A stretch of DNA of 64,000 nucleotides from Mesorhizobium tianshanense (GCF_007830515.1 NZ_VLKT01000007.1:1-64000), one strand, 5' to 3'. Positions 26,333-35,940 are shown, numbered from the stretch's first letter. Program-made: numbers and translations. The notes: generated by a model not told the origin, from the letters alone.

Positions 26333-26839
26333 ATGGCTGAGGACAGAAAGTCTGGCGGCGGGGATATTCCGGTTCCCGTCGACATCGATATGGCGGTCGA
26401 AGCAGGCGACTGGCCCGATGAGGCCGCGCTGACGCGGCTGGTCGATCACGCGGTTGGCGCTGTTTTTGCCGAAACCGGCGTAACCGGCCGATCCGAACTG
26501 AGCATCGTCTTTTCGGACGATGCTCATATCCGCAGCCTCAATGCCAGCTGGCGCGGTAAGGACAAACCGACCAACGTCCTGTCTTTCCCGGCTTTTCCGC
26601 TCGCAAAGGACGGCCTGTTGCCGCCCATGCTGGGCGATATCGTGCTGGCCGCCGAAACGGTCGCGCGGGAAGCCGCACTGGAAGACAAGCCCGTCGACAA
26701 CCATATCACCCATCTCGTCATTCACGGCCTGCTGCATTTGCTGGGCTACGATCACGAGACCGATGCCGAGGCCGAGGAAATGGAAGCCGTCGAACGCGCG
26801 GCACTTGCGAGACTTGCCATTCCCGATCCCTACGCGTAA
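26333..26839 (+). CDS. ybeY: Endoribonuclease YbeY (16S rRNA maturation)
   Basis: The 168-aa protein ends with the zinc-binding H-x3-H-x5-H motif in '[25 protein letters not shown]'. It also has '[33 protein letters not shown]', the conserved N-terminal half. YbeY processes the 3' end of 16S rRNA and supports 70S quality control. The 5' gene is its usual partner phoH; corC follows 27 bp later. Confidence 0.96.
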   Translation: MAEDRKSGGGDIPVPVDIDMAVEAGDWPDEAALTRLVDHAVGAVFAETGVTGRSELSIVFSDDAHIRSLNASWRGKDKPTNVLSFPAFPLAKDGLLPPMLGDIVLAAETVAREAALEDKPVDNHITHLVIHGLLHLLGYDHETDAEAEEMEAVERAALARLAIPDPYA

Positions 26840-26866
26840 CTAAAAAGATCAAATGACCGGACGACG

Positions 26867-27940
26867 ATGAACGACAAACCAGAGACTGCCGCCCGCCCAG
26901 ACGCCGGCAGTGCGATCAAGCCATCCGAACAGACGGAAGAGGGCTCGAGTCCGAGTACCACGACCGGCAGCTTCGCCAGCGAGCCATCGCTTGCCGGTCC
27001 GTCCCTGTTCGATCGCGTGCTCGGCCTGTTCAGGCAACGCAACGGCACCAGCCTGCGCGAGGAGATCGCCGACGCGCTCGCCGAAACGGCGAGCGACGCC
27101 GGATCATTCTCGCCCGGCGAACGGGCCATGCTCAACAACATCCTGCGCCTGCGCGAGGTGCGCGTCGAGGACGTCATGGTGCCGCGCGCCGACATCGAGG
27201 CGGTCGAGATCACGACGAACCTGGGCGATCTTCTGGGACTGTTCGAGCAGTCCGGCCATTCCCGCATGCCGGTCTATTCGGAGACGCTCGACGACCCGCG
27301 CGGCATGGTCCACATCCGCGACGTGCTCGCCCACATCACCAAGGTCGCCCGCGTCAGGAAGGGCAGGGCGACCAGGAAAGCCGCCGCCGCCACGCTTCTC
27401 GATCTTGCCAAGGTCGATCTCGCGCGCACCATCGGCGACCTGAACCTTATCCGCCCGGTGCTTTTCGTGCCGCCGTCGATGCTCGCCTCCGATCTCATGG
27501 GGCGGATGCAGGCGATGCGCACCCAGATGGCGCTGGTCATCGACGAATATGGCGGCACCGATGGTCTGGCCTCGCTCGAGGATATCGTCGAGATGGTGGT
27601 CGGCGACATCGAGGACGAGCATGACGACGACGAGCCGATGATCACCCAAACCGGCGAGGGCGTGTTCGTCGTCGATGGTAAGGCCGAGATCGACGATGTC
27701 GCAAAGATGATCGGCGAGGATTTCGCCGCCGGCGAACACGGCGAATATGTCGACACGATCGGCGGCATGATCTTCAACACGCTTGGCCGTGTTCCGGCGC
27801 GCGGCGAAGTGGTGCAGGCCATACCTGGCTTCGAATTCCACGTGCTGGACGCCGATCCGCGCCGCGTCAAGCGCGTGCGCATCGTCGAGACCCCAAAGGG
27901 CGAGCGCCGCCGGCGCGCCGTCCGCGCCGAGCAGGCCTGA
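26867..27940 (+). CDS. corC: CorC/HlyC-family CBS-domain protein
   Basis: About 357 aa without obvious membrane segments. After a disordered N-terminus come 'MLNNILRLREVRVEDVMVPRADIEAVE' and a tandem CBS pair ('FEQSGHSRMPVYSETLDDPRGMVHIRDVLAHI' and 'QAMRTQMALVIDEYGGTDGLASLEDIVEMVVGDIEDEHD'). A CorC_HlyC domain ('KAEIDDVAKMIGEDF ... DTIGGMIFNTLGRVPARGEVV') closes it. Family members are linked to magnesium/cobalt efflux or membrane-damage tolerance and are often mislabelled haemolysins. Conserved position between ybeY and lnt. Confidence 0.9.
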   Translation: MNDKPETAARPDAGSAIKPSEQTEEGSSPSTTTGSFASEPSLAGPSLFDRVLGLFRQRNGTSLREEIADALAETASDAGSFSPGERAMLNNILRLREVRVEDVMVPRADIEAVEITTNLGDLLGLFEQSGHSRMPVYSETLDDPRGMVHIRDVLAHITKVARVRKGRATRKAAAATLLDLAKVDLARTIGDLNLIRPVLFVPPSMLASDLMGRMQAMRTQMALVIDEYGGTDGLASLEDIVEMVVGDIEDEHDDDEPMITQTGEGVFVVDGKAEIDDVAKMIGEDFAAGEHGEYVDTIGGMIFNTLGRVPARGEVVQAIPGFEFHVLDADPRRVKRVRIVETPKGERRRRAVRAEQA

Positions 27941-27957
27941 GGAAGCACCGCCGCCCG

Positions 27958-28428
27958 ATGACGGTCGACGATCCGTTCAAGCACTCAACCTTGGGCTCCG
28001 GCATATTCTACACGGATCCGCGCGCCGCGTTGATCTGGCTCGAAAAGGCCTTCGGCTTCGAGCCGAGCATGGCGGTCAGCGACGCCGATGGCAGGCTCGT
28101 CCATTCCGAGATGCGGTTCGGTGACGGCTACATCTTCGTCGATTCCGAATGGGCCGACCATGTCGCCAGTCCCGCTTCGGTTGCTGGCAAGAACACGCAG
28201 TCGGTCTATGTGCGCCTCAAGGACGGCATAGATGCCCACTGCGATCGTGCAAGGGCGGCGGGAGCCGGGATTGTCCAGGAGCCTGCCGACCAGTTCTACG
28301 GTGAACGGCAGTACAGAGCGCGCGATCCTGAAGGTCACGTCTGGACCTTTTCCCAGACCGTACGTTCCATTCCACGCGAGGAAGCCGAGCAGTTGAGCGG
28401 TTTGCTGATCGAGGGCTGGCACCGATAG
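27958..28428 (+). CDS. VOC (glyoxalase/bleomycin resistance-like) family protein
   Basis: The 156-aa single-domain protein has the PhnB-like VOC pattern: '[44 protein letters not shown]', '[48 protein letters not shown]'. Such folds bind a metal and small ligands; no substrate can be assigned. It is inserted between corC and lnt, 17 bp after corC, and is probably co-transcribed. Confidence 0.85.
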   Translation: MTVDDPFKHSTLGSGIFYTDPRAALIWLEKAFGFEPSMAVSDADGRLVHSEMRFGDGYIFVDSEWADHVASPASVAGKNTQSVYVRLKDGIDAHCDRARAAGAGIVQEPADQFYGERQYRARDPEGHVWTFSQTVRSIPREEAEQLSGLLIEGWHR

Positions 28429-28519
28429 CCGCGATAATCGGATCGCGCTCATCCGGGTTTGGAGCGTGGACCGCAGCCTGATAAATCTTGCTCGTGATTC
28501 GCACGACTCGGAAGCACTG

Positions 28520-30112
28520 ATGCAGCGCCTGGCCGGCCGGATAATTCTGCTATGGGGTTGGCGACGCGCGCTTGTGGCGTTTCTTGCCGGGGCGCTGACG
28601 GTTCTTGCCCAGGCGCCTTACGACTTCTTCGCCGTCTGTTTCGTTTCGTTTCCGTTGCTGGTCTGGCTCCTCGACGGCGCGATCGGCGAAGCCTCCGATG
28701 GCTGGCTCCGGCGTCTGCGGCCGGCTTTTGCCATCGGCTGGTGGTTCGGCTTCGGCTATTTTCTCGCCGGCCTGTGGTGGGTCGGCTCGGCACTTCTCGT
28801 CGAGGCCGACAGTTTCGCCTGGGCGCTTCCCTTCGCAGTGGTCGGAATTCCGCTGGTGCTCGCCTTTTTCTACGGCTTCGCGACAGCGGTTGCCCGGCTG
28901 CTGTGGAGCAACGACATCGGCCGCATCGCTGCCCTGGCCTTCGGCTTTGGCCTGGCGGAATGGCTGCGCGACTTCCTGTTCACCGGCTTTCCCTGGAATG
29001 CCATCGGCTACGCGGCGATGCCGGTGCCCTTGCTGATGCAGAGCGTGTCGGTGACCGGCATGGTCGGCATGAACGCGCTGGCAGTCTTCGTCTTCGCATT
29101 GCCGGCACTGCTTGCGGCGCGCCGGCATGTCCGTCTGGGCGCTGCACTGCTTGCCGCTCTCGTCGCGACCCATGTCGGCTTTGGCTATCTCAGGCTTACT
29201 GCTCCGGAGAAGCCGGCCGAGCGCACTCTCGATGTCCGCATCGTGCAGCCGGCCGTCGACCTCAGCGAGAAGTGGGATGCTTCGGTGCGCGACCGCATCT
29301 TCGCCACCATGATGGGGCTCTCGGCCAAGACGCCGGAACCTGGCCTTGGCAGGCCGCAATTGATCCTGTGGCCGGAAACCTCCGTGCCGTTTCTTTTCAC
29401 GGAACGTCCCGATTCGCTGACCGCGCTGGGAGAGATGCTTGGCGACGGCCAGATGCTGATCGCCGGCGTCGTCCGGGAGGAGGGTGGCTCGGCGGCAAAT
29501 GCCGATACGCGGTACTACAATTCCGTTGTGGCGATCGACGACAGCGGTGAAATCACCGACGCCGTCGACAAGGTTCATCTGGTGCCTTTTGGCGAATATC
29601 TGCCTTTCACCGACCTGCTTGGCCGCTTCGGGCTCGAACAGCTCGTCGCCGGGCCGATGACTTTCGCGGCAGGCAATGAGCGGCATCCGATCGCGCTGCC
29701 CGGTGGTATCCGCGCGCTTCCGTTCATTTGCTATGAAGTCATCTTCCCTGATCTGGTGACAGTTGACGTTGCGTCAGCCGAGCTTATTGTGAATGTCACG
29801 AACGACGCGTGGTTCGGTGACACGCCAGGTCCATACCAGCATTTCAGGCAGGCGCAGATTCGTGCGGTGGAGAACGGGGTGCCCTTGTTGCGCGCAGCCA
29901 ATAACGGCATTTCCGCTGTAGTCGATCCGCGCGGGCGCATCCTCGACGCACTGGCGATCGACGCACGCGGAGCCATCGATGCCCTTGTGCCGATCTCCAA
30001 TCAAGCCATCGTCTCCTCCGGTCAAAGACGCGTTAACGGACTGCTGATCATGTTGGTGCTTGTCCTGGCCTCGTTCACATTGAATGTAAGGCAAAGGCTA
30101 CGGGTGAATTGA
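28520..30112 (+). CDS. lnt: Apolipoprotein N-acyltransferase
   Basis: The 530-aa membrane enzyme has several N-terminal membrane segments and a C-terminal nitrilase-fold domain. The catalytic triad is visible: Glu in '[11 protein letters not shown]', Lys in '[15 protein letters not shown]', Cys in '[12 protein letters not shown]'. It adds the third acyl chain to lipoproteins in the inner membrane, so it would mature lipoproteins such as the SleB-like one at 3.4 kb. The rhizobial homologue has been described as actA, needed for acid tolerance. ATG28520 was chosen; GTG28466 with 'ggag' upstream would add 18 residues. Confidence 0.95.
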   Translation: MQRLAGRIILLWGWRRALVAFLAGALTVLAQAPYDFFAVCFVSFPLLVWLLDGAIGEASDGWLRRLRPAFAIGWWFGFGYFLAGLWWVGSALLVEADSFAWALPFAVVGIPLVLAFFYGFATAVARLLWSNDIGRIAALAFGFGLAEWLRDFLFTGFPWNAIGYAAMPVPLLMQSVSVTGMVGMNALAVFVFALPALLAARRHVRLGAALLAALVATHVGFGYLRLTAPEKPAERTLDVRIVQPAVDLSEKWDASVRDRIFATMMGLSAKTPEPGLGRPQLILWPETSVPFLFTERPDSLTALGEMLGDGQMLIAGVVREEGGSAANADTRYYNSVVAIDDSGEITDAVDKVHLVPFGEYLPFTDLLGRFGLEQLVAGPMTFAAGNERHPIALPGGIRALPFICYEVIFPDLVTVDVASAELIVNVTNDAWFGDTPGPYQHFRQAQIRAVENGVPLLRAANNGISAVVDPRGRILDALAIDARGAIDALVPISNQAIVSSGQRRVNGLLIMLVLVLASFTLNVRQRLRVN

Positions 30113-30251
30113 CAGTCGACACATTAGAAACTCATACTGTAAGCGCCTGAAATTTCTCGAAGTCGGTATGTCGTTCTGTTGGGGCACTGGCCGCCGGCTT
30201 TGTTTGGGCAGGAAAAAACACAAAAAGCCGGAAAAATTCGGCGAGGAAAAA

Positions 30252-30671
30252 ATGACAGAAGAAAACAAGAAGAAACCGAATCCGATCGACATCCATGTCG
30301 GAAGTCGCATCAGGCTTCGCCGCAATATGTTGGGAATGAGTCAGGAAAAGCTGGGCGAGAACCTCGGCATAACGTTTCAGCAGATACAGAAATACGAAAA
30401 GGGGACAAATCGCGTCGGCGCCAGTCGTTTGCAGGCAATCGCCTCGATACTCGGTGCGCCAGTCGCTTTCTTTTTCGAGGACGCGCCGGGTCAGGAGGCC
30501 GTGGGCAACCGCGGATTTGCCGAGGATGCGTCGATGGCTTTTGCCGTCGAATTCTGCGGCAGTCCCGAAGGTCTTCAACTCAACCGGGCTTTCGTCAAGA
30601 TCGCCGACGTAAAGGTACGTCGCAAGATCATCGAGCTTGTGAAGGCCCTTTCCGCCGACGAAGTCGATTGA
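30252..30671 (+). CDS. XRE-family transcriptional regulator (PhrR-like)
   Basis: The 139-aa protein has an N-terminal HTH_3 domain: 'VGSRIRLRRNMLGMSQEKLGENLGITFQQIQKYEKGTNRVGASRLQAIASIL'. A short C-terminal region ('APVAFFFEDAPG ... VRRKIIELVKAL') follows. Rhizobial PhrR, described as pH-responsive and encoded next to actA/lnt, has this size and context; the identity is an inference from context. ATG30252 is preceded by 'gcgagg'; the frame upstream (from 30168) is not conserved-looking. metK follows after 354 bp. Confidence 0.88.
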   Translation: MTEENKKKPNPIDIHVGSRIRLRRNMLGMSQEKLGENLGITFQQIQKYEKGTNRVGASRLQAIASILGAPVAFFFEDAPGQEAVGNRGFAEDASMAFAVEFCGSPEGLQLNRAFVKIADVKVRRKIIELVKALSADEVD

Positions 30672-30873
30672 TTGGGCCGATTTTTGTAGGCCGTTGAAAA
30701 GTTGAACATGACGGGCCTGTCGTAGCGGCATGCGAAATTCTCGTGATTTCGCGCAATGTGGAATTTGCATTCCATAGGCATGCCCAAGAGGGATCGATTT
30801 TGCTCGACGCCCTCCTCTAAGTCCTTTTTATTTGAGGGGTTGGAGTTAAGCACGGTGGCGGCATCCTGCCGTA

Positions 30874-30902
30874 GGTCACAGTGGTAGCCGGTCACAGTGG
30901 TA
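30874..30902 (+). repeat. Two direct copies of a 13-bp sequence upstream of metK
   Basis: 'ggtcacagtggta' occurs at 30874-30886 and 30890-30902 (period 16 bp), 43 bp upstream of the metK -35 box. Tandem spacing of about 1.5 helical turns could suit a DNA-binding protein. The rest of 30672-30870 shows short AT-containing inverted repeats ('tggaatttgcattcca' at 30759) but nothing identifiable. Confidence 0.5.
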
Positions 30903-30944
30903 CAAGATAATAGCGCGATTTTCATGCCAGAACGGCCGCATCGC

Positions 30945-30973
30945 TTGACGAGCGGCGCCCGGCACCGCTAACA
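30945..30973 (+). promoter_or_regulatory. Candidate metK promoter
   Basis: TTGACG (30945-30950) within the alphaproteobacterial-style 'cttgacg', a 17-bp spacer, and CTAACA (30968-30973). Transcription would begin near 30980, giving a leader of only ~46 nt before GTG31026, most of it occupied by a hairpin. Confidence 0.6.
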
Positions 30974-30986
30974 CGTGGCGCGCCAA

Positions 30987-31010
30987 ATCGGCAGCTTGCC
31001 GATATTTTTT
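30987..31010 (+). terminator. Terminator-like hairpin in the metK leader (possible attenuator)
   Basis: A 7-bp stem (atcggca / tgccgat, loop gct) is immediately followed by ATTTTTT. It lies between the metK promoter and the ribosome binding site 'aagagggg', so it would act on metK itself rather than end an upstream gene. Part of the loop (cttg) can pair with 'caag' beside the ribosome binding site, so an H-type pseudoknot is an alternative. No known SAM riboswitch consensus was recognised. Confidence 0.45.
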
Positions 31011-31025
31011 CAAGAGGGGACACCC

Positions 31026-32315
31026 GTGACGCGGCAAAATTACCTATTCACCTCGGAATCCGTTGCCGAGGGTCATCCCGACAAGGTCTGCGACCGTATC
31101 TCCGACGAGATCGTCGATCTGGTCTATCGCGAGGCCAGAAAGGCCGGCATGGACCCCTGGAAGGTCCGCGTCGCCTGCGAAACGCTGGCGACCACGAATC
31201 GCGTCGTCATCGCCGGCGAGGTGCGCGTCCCCGAGACCCTGCTCAAGAAGGACAAGGCCGGCAACATCCTGATGGATGCCGCCGGTCATCCGCTCGTCAA
31301 TCCGGCGAAGTTCAAGTCGGCCGCCCGCAAGGCGATCCGCGAAATCGGCTACGAACAGCCCGGTTTCCACTGGAAGACGGCAAAGATCGAGGTTCTGCTG
31401 CACGGCCAGTCGCCGGATATCGGCCAGGGCGTCGACAATGCCTCCGACCGGCAAGGCGAGGAAGGGGCTGGCGACCAGGGCATCATGTTCGGCTATGCCT
31501 GCCGCGAGACGCCGGATCTGATGCCGGCGCCGATCTACTACAGCCACAAGATCCTCGAACTGCTGGCCGCCGCGCGCCACGAAGGCAACGGCGATGCCGG
31601 CCGGCTCGGCCCGGATGCCAAGAGTCAGGTCACCGTACGCTATATCGACGGCAAGGCGGCCGAAGTGACGCAGATCGTGCTGTCCACTCAGCACCTCGAC
31701 GCGGACTGGGATTCGAAGAAGGTCCGCAAGGTCGTCGAACCCTATATCCGCGAGGCTCTGGGCGACCTGAAGATCGCCGACAGCTGCAACTGGTACATCA
31801 ACCCCACGGGCAAGTTCGTCATCGGCGGACCCGACGGCGACGCCGGCCTGACCGGTCGCAAAATCATCGTCGATACTTACGGCGGTGCTGCGCCTCATGG
31901 CGGCGGTGCTTTTTCCGGCAAGGACACCACCAAGGTCGACCGTTCCGCAGCCTATGCGGCACGTTATCTCGCCAAGAACGTGGTTGCGGCCAAGCTCGCC
32001 GATCGCTGCACCATCCAGCTTTCCTATGCCATCGGTGTTGCCCAGCCGCTGTCGGTATATGTCGACCTGCACGGCACCGGCAAGGTCGACGAGGCAAAGC
32101 TCGAGCAAGCGCTGCGCACCGTAATGGACCTGTCGCCGTCCGGTATTCGTCGTCACCTCGATCTCAACAAGCCGATTTATGCCAAGACGTCGTCTTATGG
32201 CCATTTCGGCCGCAAGGCCGGCCGCGATGGATCCTTCTCCTGGGAAAGGACCGATCTGGCCAAGGCGCTCAAGGAAGCACTCGCCGAAACGACCGCCGAA
32301 GCAGTCGCCGCCTAA
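31026..32315 (+). CDS. metK: S-adenosylmethionine synthetase
   Basis: The 429-aa enzyme makes SAM from methionine and ATP. Visible motifs: '[24 protein letters not shown]' at the N-terminus with the ATP/metal-binding His and Asp, '[21 protein letters not shown]', the P-loop-like '[22 protein letters not shown]', and '[20 protein letters not shown]'. It is ~45 residues longer than E. coli MetK, with an extra stretch around residues 85-110 ('[21 protein letters not shown]') as in other rhizobial enzymes. Start GTG31026 follows 'aagagggg'; the frame is open to 30975 but that would overlap the leader hairpin. trmB follows 40 bp later, and SAM is its substrate. Confidence 0.97.
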   Translation: MTRQNYLFTSESVAEGHPDKVCDRISDEIVDLVYREARKAGMDPWKVRVACETLATTNRVVIAGEVRVPETLLKKDKAGNILMDAAGHPLVNPAKFKSAARKAIREIGYEQPGFHWKTAKIEVLLHGQSPDIGQGVDNASDRQGEEGAGDQGIMFGYACRETPDLMPAPIYYSHKILELLAAARHEGNGDAGRLGPDAKSQVTVRYIDGKAAEVTQIVLSTQHLDADWDSKKVRKVVEPYIREALGDLKIADSCNWYINPTGKFVIGGPDGDAGLTGRKIIVDTYGGAAPHGGGAFSGKDTTKVDRSAAYAARYLAKNVVAAKLADRCTIQLSYAIGVAQPLSVYVDLHGTGKVDEAKLEQALRTVMDLSPSGIRRHLDLNKPIYAKTSSYGHFGRKAGRDGSFSWERTDLAKALKEALAETTAEAVAA

Positions 32316-32328
32316 CTGCGGCGCCATT

Positions 32329-32370
32329 GGTCTGAAAGAAGTGGATCCGAAAGAAATGGATCCGAAAGAT
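32329..32370 (+). repeat. 15-bp tandem repeat at the trmB start
   Basis: Three successive units related to 'gtggatccgaaagaa' (about 32327-32340, 32341-32355, 32356-32370) bring GTG32341 and ATG32356 each into reach of a 'gaaagaa' sequence. The repeat creates alternative initiation codons and adds Val/Met-Asp-Pro-Lys units to the N-terminus. Confidence 0.6.
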
Positions 32371-33057
32371 CGGCCAAGCCGCGCGACCGAGGCGTTTTTC
32401 GGTCGCCGGCGCGGCAAGGCCATCCGTCCGCAGCAGGCGGCGGCGCTGGAAAGCGGCTTCGGCACCTACCGGCTCGATCTGACCGCTGGACCGCCGGCCG
32501 AAATGCGCAGCCTGTTCGAAGCGGATGTCTGCGCCATTCATCTCGAAATTGGTTTCGGCGGCGGCGAGCACCTGCTGCATCGGGCGACGGCGGCTCCTGA
32601 AACCGGTTTTGTCGGCGTCGAGCCTTTCGTCAACGGCATGGCCAAGCTGATGATGGCGGTCAGGAAACGGCCGCTTGCCAATCTTCGGGTCTATGATGAC
32701 GACGCCACCCGCCTGCTCGACTGGCTTCCGCAGGCCTCGCTCGATGGCATCGACCTTCTCTATCCCGATCCCTGGCCAAAGAAGAAGCACTGGAAGCGCC
32801 GCTTCGTCAGCCCGGTCAATCTCGACCGTTTCGCGCGCGTCCTGAAGTCAGGCGGAAAATTTCGCTTTGCGTCCGATATCGACAGCTATGTGAATTGGAC
32901 GCTGCTGCACTGCCGAGCGCACGATGCGTTTGCGTGGCAGGCTGAACATGCGGCCGACTGGCATCGGCCCTATGAGGGTTGGCCGGGTACGCGTTACGAG
33001 GCGAAGGCCGTTCGCGAAGGCCGGCAGCCGGCCTATCTTACCTTCGTCCGAAGATAG
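32356..33057 (+). CDS. trmB: tRNA (guanine-N7-)-methyltransferase
   Basis: The 233-aa SAM-dependent enzyme methylates G46 in tRNA variable loops. Motifs: '[15 protein letters not shown]' (SAM-binding), '[15 protein letters not shown]', '[20 protein letters not shown]' (TrmB signature), '[11 protein letters not shown]', and C-terminal '[20 protein letters not shown]'. N-terminus starts at ATG32356 or GTG32341 (see tandem repeat). Position after metK is conserved in rhizobia. Confidence 0.93.
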   Translation: MDPKDRPSRATEAFFGRRRGKAIRPQQAAALESGFGTYRLDLTAGPPAEMRSLFEADVCAIHLEIGFGGGEHLLHRATAAPETGFVGVEPFVNGMAKLMMAVRKRPLANLRVYDDDATRLLDWLPQASLDGIDLLYPDPWPKKKHWKRRFVSPVNLDRFARVLKSGGKFRFASDIDSYVNWTLLHCRAHDAFAWQAEHAADWHRPYEGWPGTRYEAKAVREGRQPAYLTFVRR

Positions 33058-33132
33058 GCATATTTCGACAACGCCCATCGCGCGCTCTGCCATGAACGAG
33101 GACCACAGATTACCCCTCGTCTTTCGTCCGGC

Positions 33133-33297
33133 CTAGAAGCGGCCGATCTTTTCGAAAGCAGTCGGATCCATGCCGAGATTGCGCAGATCGTGCGCGCGCG
33201 GTCTGCGGCCGGCTTCGACGGCCCGCGAAGCGGCGACGGCGCTGCCGAACACGGTGAAGAAATCGCCGATGGCCGAGAAAACCTTGCGGTTGGTCAT
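33133..33297 (-). CDS. Small (54-aa) basic protein, DUF1127-like
   Basis: ATG33297 on the minus strand has 'aaaggg' 9 nt upstream. The 54-aa product begins 'MTNRKVFSAIGDFFTVFGSAVAASRAVEAGRRP' and ends 'LRNLGMDPTAFEKIGRF'. The C-terminal 'D-L-R-x-L-G-M/I-D' segment and the net positive charge recall the DUF1127 small proteins of alphaproteobacteria, some of which bind RNA or influence phosphate/stress responses. It is convergent with trmB and divergent from rimP. Assignment to the family is tentative; that it is a real gene is likely. Confidence 0.65.
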   Translation of the reverse strand: MTNRKVFSAIGDFFTVFGSAVAASRAVEAGRRPRAHDLRNLGMDPTAFEKIGRF

Positions 33298-33510
33298 GAT
33301 TATGCCCTTTCGCCTGCTGCAATGAGTGTTGAATTTGTGCAACGCAACATAGATAGGCGCGTACTCGCTGATATCACAGGGACGTTGTCGCATGGCCGCC
33401 ATGCACCCTGTGCAACGCTGCCGCCTCCTCACACAGACAGAAAACCGGACAACTCGTGTGCTACATAACCCGGACAGCTCGTGTGCTTACGACAGGCTCT
33501 GCATGCGGAC
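33298..33510. other. Intergenic region upstream of rimP and the small gene
   Basis: This stretch, with the promoter and leader that follow (to 33639), separates the divergent small gene and rimP. It contains a 17-bp near-identical direct pair ('cggacaactcgtgtgct' at about 33447 and 'cggacagctcgtgtgct' at about 33471) and no recognisable gene, tRNA or mobile element. Confidence 0.5.
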
Positions 33511-33538
33511 TTGAAACAACGGCCGCGATCGTCTATAT
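33511..33538 (+). promoter_or_regulatory. Candidate promoter of the rimP-nusA-infB operon
   Basis: TTGAAA (33511-33516) and CTATAT (33533-33538) are separated by 16 bp; reading TATATC at 33535 gives 18 bp. It precedes the leader hairpin at 33568 and the rimP start at 33640. Confidence 0.5.
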
Positions 33539-33567
33539 CAGCCTCAAATTCTTGGTCGGTATGGCGA

Positions 33568-33602
33568 AGAGTGGGTCCACCCGGTCCCGCTCTTTTTTAT
33601 TA
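33568..33602 (+). terminator. Intrinsic terminator-like hairpin in the rimP-nusA leader
   Basis: 'aagagtggg' and 'cccgctctt' (one G-T wobble) form a 9-bp stem followed by a run of T. Because it lies after the promoter and 38 bp before rimP, it would attenuate the rimP-nusA operon rather than end another transcript. NusA autoregulation at such leader terminators is established in other bacteria. Confidence 0.6.
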
Positions 33603-33639
33603 CCTGCCGATCGCCCACGAAGCGAGCGACAGAGATCGA

Positions 33640-34296
33640 ATGACAACAACGGCAAGCGATAGCGACGACCGCATCATCCGCGAAAGCGGCATCGATGCGC
33701 GCATCGCGCTGATCGTGCAGCCGGTACTGCGCGCCATCGGCTTCCGCCTTGTCAGGGTGCATCTGTCGGGCCAGAACGGGCTGACGCTGCAGATCATGGC
33801 CGAGCGCGAAAACGGCACCATGACCGTCGAGGATTGCGAAGAGGTCAGCCGGGCGGTATCGCCGGCGCTCGATGTAGATGATCCGATCGAAAAGGCGTAT
33901 CATCTTGAAGTGTCGTCGCCCGGTATCGACCGGCCGCTGGTCCGCAAGTCGGATTTCGCGACCTGGACGGGCCATCTGGTGAAGATGGAAACGTCTGTCC
34001 TTGTCGCCGACCGTAAGCGCTTCAAGGGCAAGATCGGCGAGAGCGATGCGGACGGCGTGCTGATCGAGCGCGACAAGGCGGCCTATGGTGAGGAGCCGGC
34101 GGTGCGCGTGCCTTACGATGCGATCGCAGAAGCACGGCTGATCCTGACCGACGATCTCATCCGCGATGCACTGTCGAAGGACAACAGGGCGCGCAAGGAA
34201 GCCAGGAAACGCCGCGGCGAACCCGAAGATGCGCCAGAGGGTGTGCCAAAGGGCATGCAGGCGGGCGCGGAAGACGAAACCGAACAGGAAATGTGA
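33640..34296 (+). CDS. rimP: Ribosome maturation factor RimP
   Basis: The 218-aa protein has RimP motifs: '[37 protein letters not shown]', '[46 protein letters not shown]'. The last ~45 residues are a charged, Lys/Arg/Glu-rich tail beyond the usual fold. RimP is needed for 30S maturation. ATG33640 is the first start after the leader hairpin; the frame upstream passes through the hairpin and is not real. Confidence 0.94.
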   Translation: MTTTASDSDDRIIRESGIDARIALIVQPVLRAIGFRLVRVHLSGQNGLTLQIMAERENGTMTVEDCEEVSRAVSPALDVDDPIEKAYHLEVSSPGIDRPLVRKSDFATWTGHLVKMETSVLVADRKRFKGKIGESDADGVLIERDKAAYGEEPAVRVPYDAIAEARLILTDDLIRDALSKDNRARKEARKRRGEPEDAPEGVPKGMQAGAEDETEQEM

Positions 34297-34344
34297 TTGG
34301 GCTGCCGGGCGCGAAGGCTCGGCAACAAGCTCGGGAGAAAAAAG

Positions 34345-35940
34345 ATGGTTGTAAGCGCCAACAGGCTTGAACTGCTGCAGATCGCCGACGCGGTCGCGCG
34401 TGAAAAGTCGATCGACAAGTCGATCGTCATTGCCGCCATGGCCGATGCGATCCAGAAGGCGGCGCGCTCGCGCTACGGCCAGGAAACCAACATCCGTGCC
34501 GACATCAATCCGAATACCGGCGAGATGAAGCTGCAGCGGCTGATGGAAGTGGTCGAGAACGTCGACGACTATGCGACGCAGATCGCCATTTCCTCGGCGC
34601 GTGAGCGCAATCCCGACGCCCAGCTCGGCGACTTCATTGCCGAACAGCTGCCGCCCATGGATTTCGGCCGCATCGCCGCCCAGTCGGCCAAGCAGGTCAT
34701 CGTGCAGAAGGTGCGCGAAGCCGAGCGTGACCGCCAGTATGACGAATACAAGGACCGCATCGGCGAGATCGTCAACGGCACCGTCAAGCGCGTCGAATAC
34801 GGCAACGTCATCGTCGATCTCGGCCGTGGCGAGGCAATCATTCGCCGCGACGAACTGATCCCGCGCGAGAACTACAAATATGGCGATCGCGTCCGCGCCT
34901 ATGTTTATGACGTGCGCCGCGAGCAGCGCGGTCCGCAGATATTCCTGTCGCGCACCCATCCGCAGTTCATGGCGAAGCTGTTCACCATGGAAGTGCCGGA
35001 AATCTACGACGGCATCATCGAGATCAAGTCGGTCGCCCGCGATCCGGGTTCGCGCGCCAAGATTGCCGTCATCTCGCGTGACAGTTCCATCGATCCGGTC
35101 GGCGCTTGCGTCGGCATGCGGGGCAGCCGCGTTCAGGCGGTGGTCGGCGAATTGCAGGGCGAGAAGATCGACATCATTCCGTGGTCGCCTTCGGCCGCTT
35201 CCTTCATCGTCAACGCGCTGCAGCCGGCGGAAGTCGCCAAGGTCGTGCTCGACGAGGACGCCGAACGCATCGAGGTCGTGGTGCCGGACGACCAGCTGTC
35301 GCTGGCCATCGGCCGTCGCGGCCAGAACGTCCGGCTCGCCTCGCAGCTCACCGGCTGGGATATCGACATCCTGACCGAGCAGGAAGAGAGCGAACGCCGC
35401 CAGAAGGAGTTCGTCGAGCGCTCGGCACTGTTCATGGACGCGCTCAACGTCGACGAGATGGTCGGCCAGGTGCTCGCCTCCGAAGGCTTTACCAGCGTCG
35501 AGGAAGTCGCCTATGTCGATGCCGACGAAATCGCGTCGATCGACGGCTTCGACGAGGACACCGCCTCGGAAATCCAGGCCCGCGCCCGCGAGTATCTGGA
35601 GAAGATCGAAGCCGAGCACGACGACAAGCGCAAGGCGTTGGGCGTCAAGGACGAGTTGCGCGAGATTCCCGGCGTGACCACCGCCATGATGGTGACGCTC
35701 GGCGAAGACGGCGTGAAGACGATCGAGGATTTCGCCGGCTATGCGGCCGACGATCTGACTGGCTGGAAGGAACGCAAGGACGGCGAGACGAAAGTGTTCC
35801 CCGGTGTGCTCGCCAATCACGGCGTGTCGCGTGCCGATGCCGAGCAGATGGTGCTGGCCGCCCGCCTCAGGGCCGGCTGGATCACCGAAGACGAGCTTGC
35901 AGCCGAAGACGTGCCGGCTGACGAAGCCGTTGGTGCGTGA
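34345..35940 (+). CDS. nusA: Transcription termination/antitermination factor NusA
   Basis: The 531-aa protein has the NusA N-terminal RNA-polymerase-binding domain ('[35 protein letters not shown]'), S1 ('[22 protein letters not shown]'), and two KH domains ('[29 protein letters not shown]' and '[27 protein letters not shown]'). Two C-terminal acidic repeats (~355-510, with '[29 protein letters not shown]') complete it. It modulates pausing, termination and rRNA antitermination. ATG34345 follows 'tcgggagaaa'; the upstream frame to 34297 is unlikely to be used. Confidence 0.97.
   Translation: MVVSANRLELLQIADAVAREKSIDKSIVIAAMADAIQKAARSRYGQETNIRADINPNTGEMKLQRLMEVVENVDDYATQIAISSARERNPDAQLGDFIAEQLPPMDFGRIAAQSAKQVIVQKVREAERDRQYDEYKDRIGEIVNGTVKRVEYGNVIVDLGRGEAIIRRDELIPRENYKYGDRVRAYVYDVRREQRGPQIFLSRTHPQFMAKLFTMEVPEIYDGIIEIKSVARDPGSRAKIAVISRDSSIDPVGACVGMRGSRVQAVVGELQGEKIDIIPWSPSAASFIVNALQPAEVAKVVLDEDAERIEVVVPDDQLSLAIGRRGQNVRLASQLTGWDIDILTEQEESERRQKEFVERSALFMDALNVDEMVGQVLASEGFTSVEEVAYVDADEIASIDGFDEDTASEIQARAREYLEKIEAEHDDKRKALGVKDELREIPGVTTAMMVTLGEDGVKTIEDFAGYAADDLTGWKERKDGETKVFPGVLANHGVSRADAEQMVLAARLRAGWITEDELAAEDVPADEAVGA

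Noticed and set aside
30940..31025. Known SAM riboswitch (SAM-II or SAM/SAH type) upstream of metK
   Set aside because: The predicted leader is too short and I could not match either consensus; only a terminator-like hairpin is supported.
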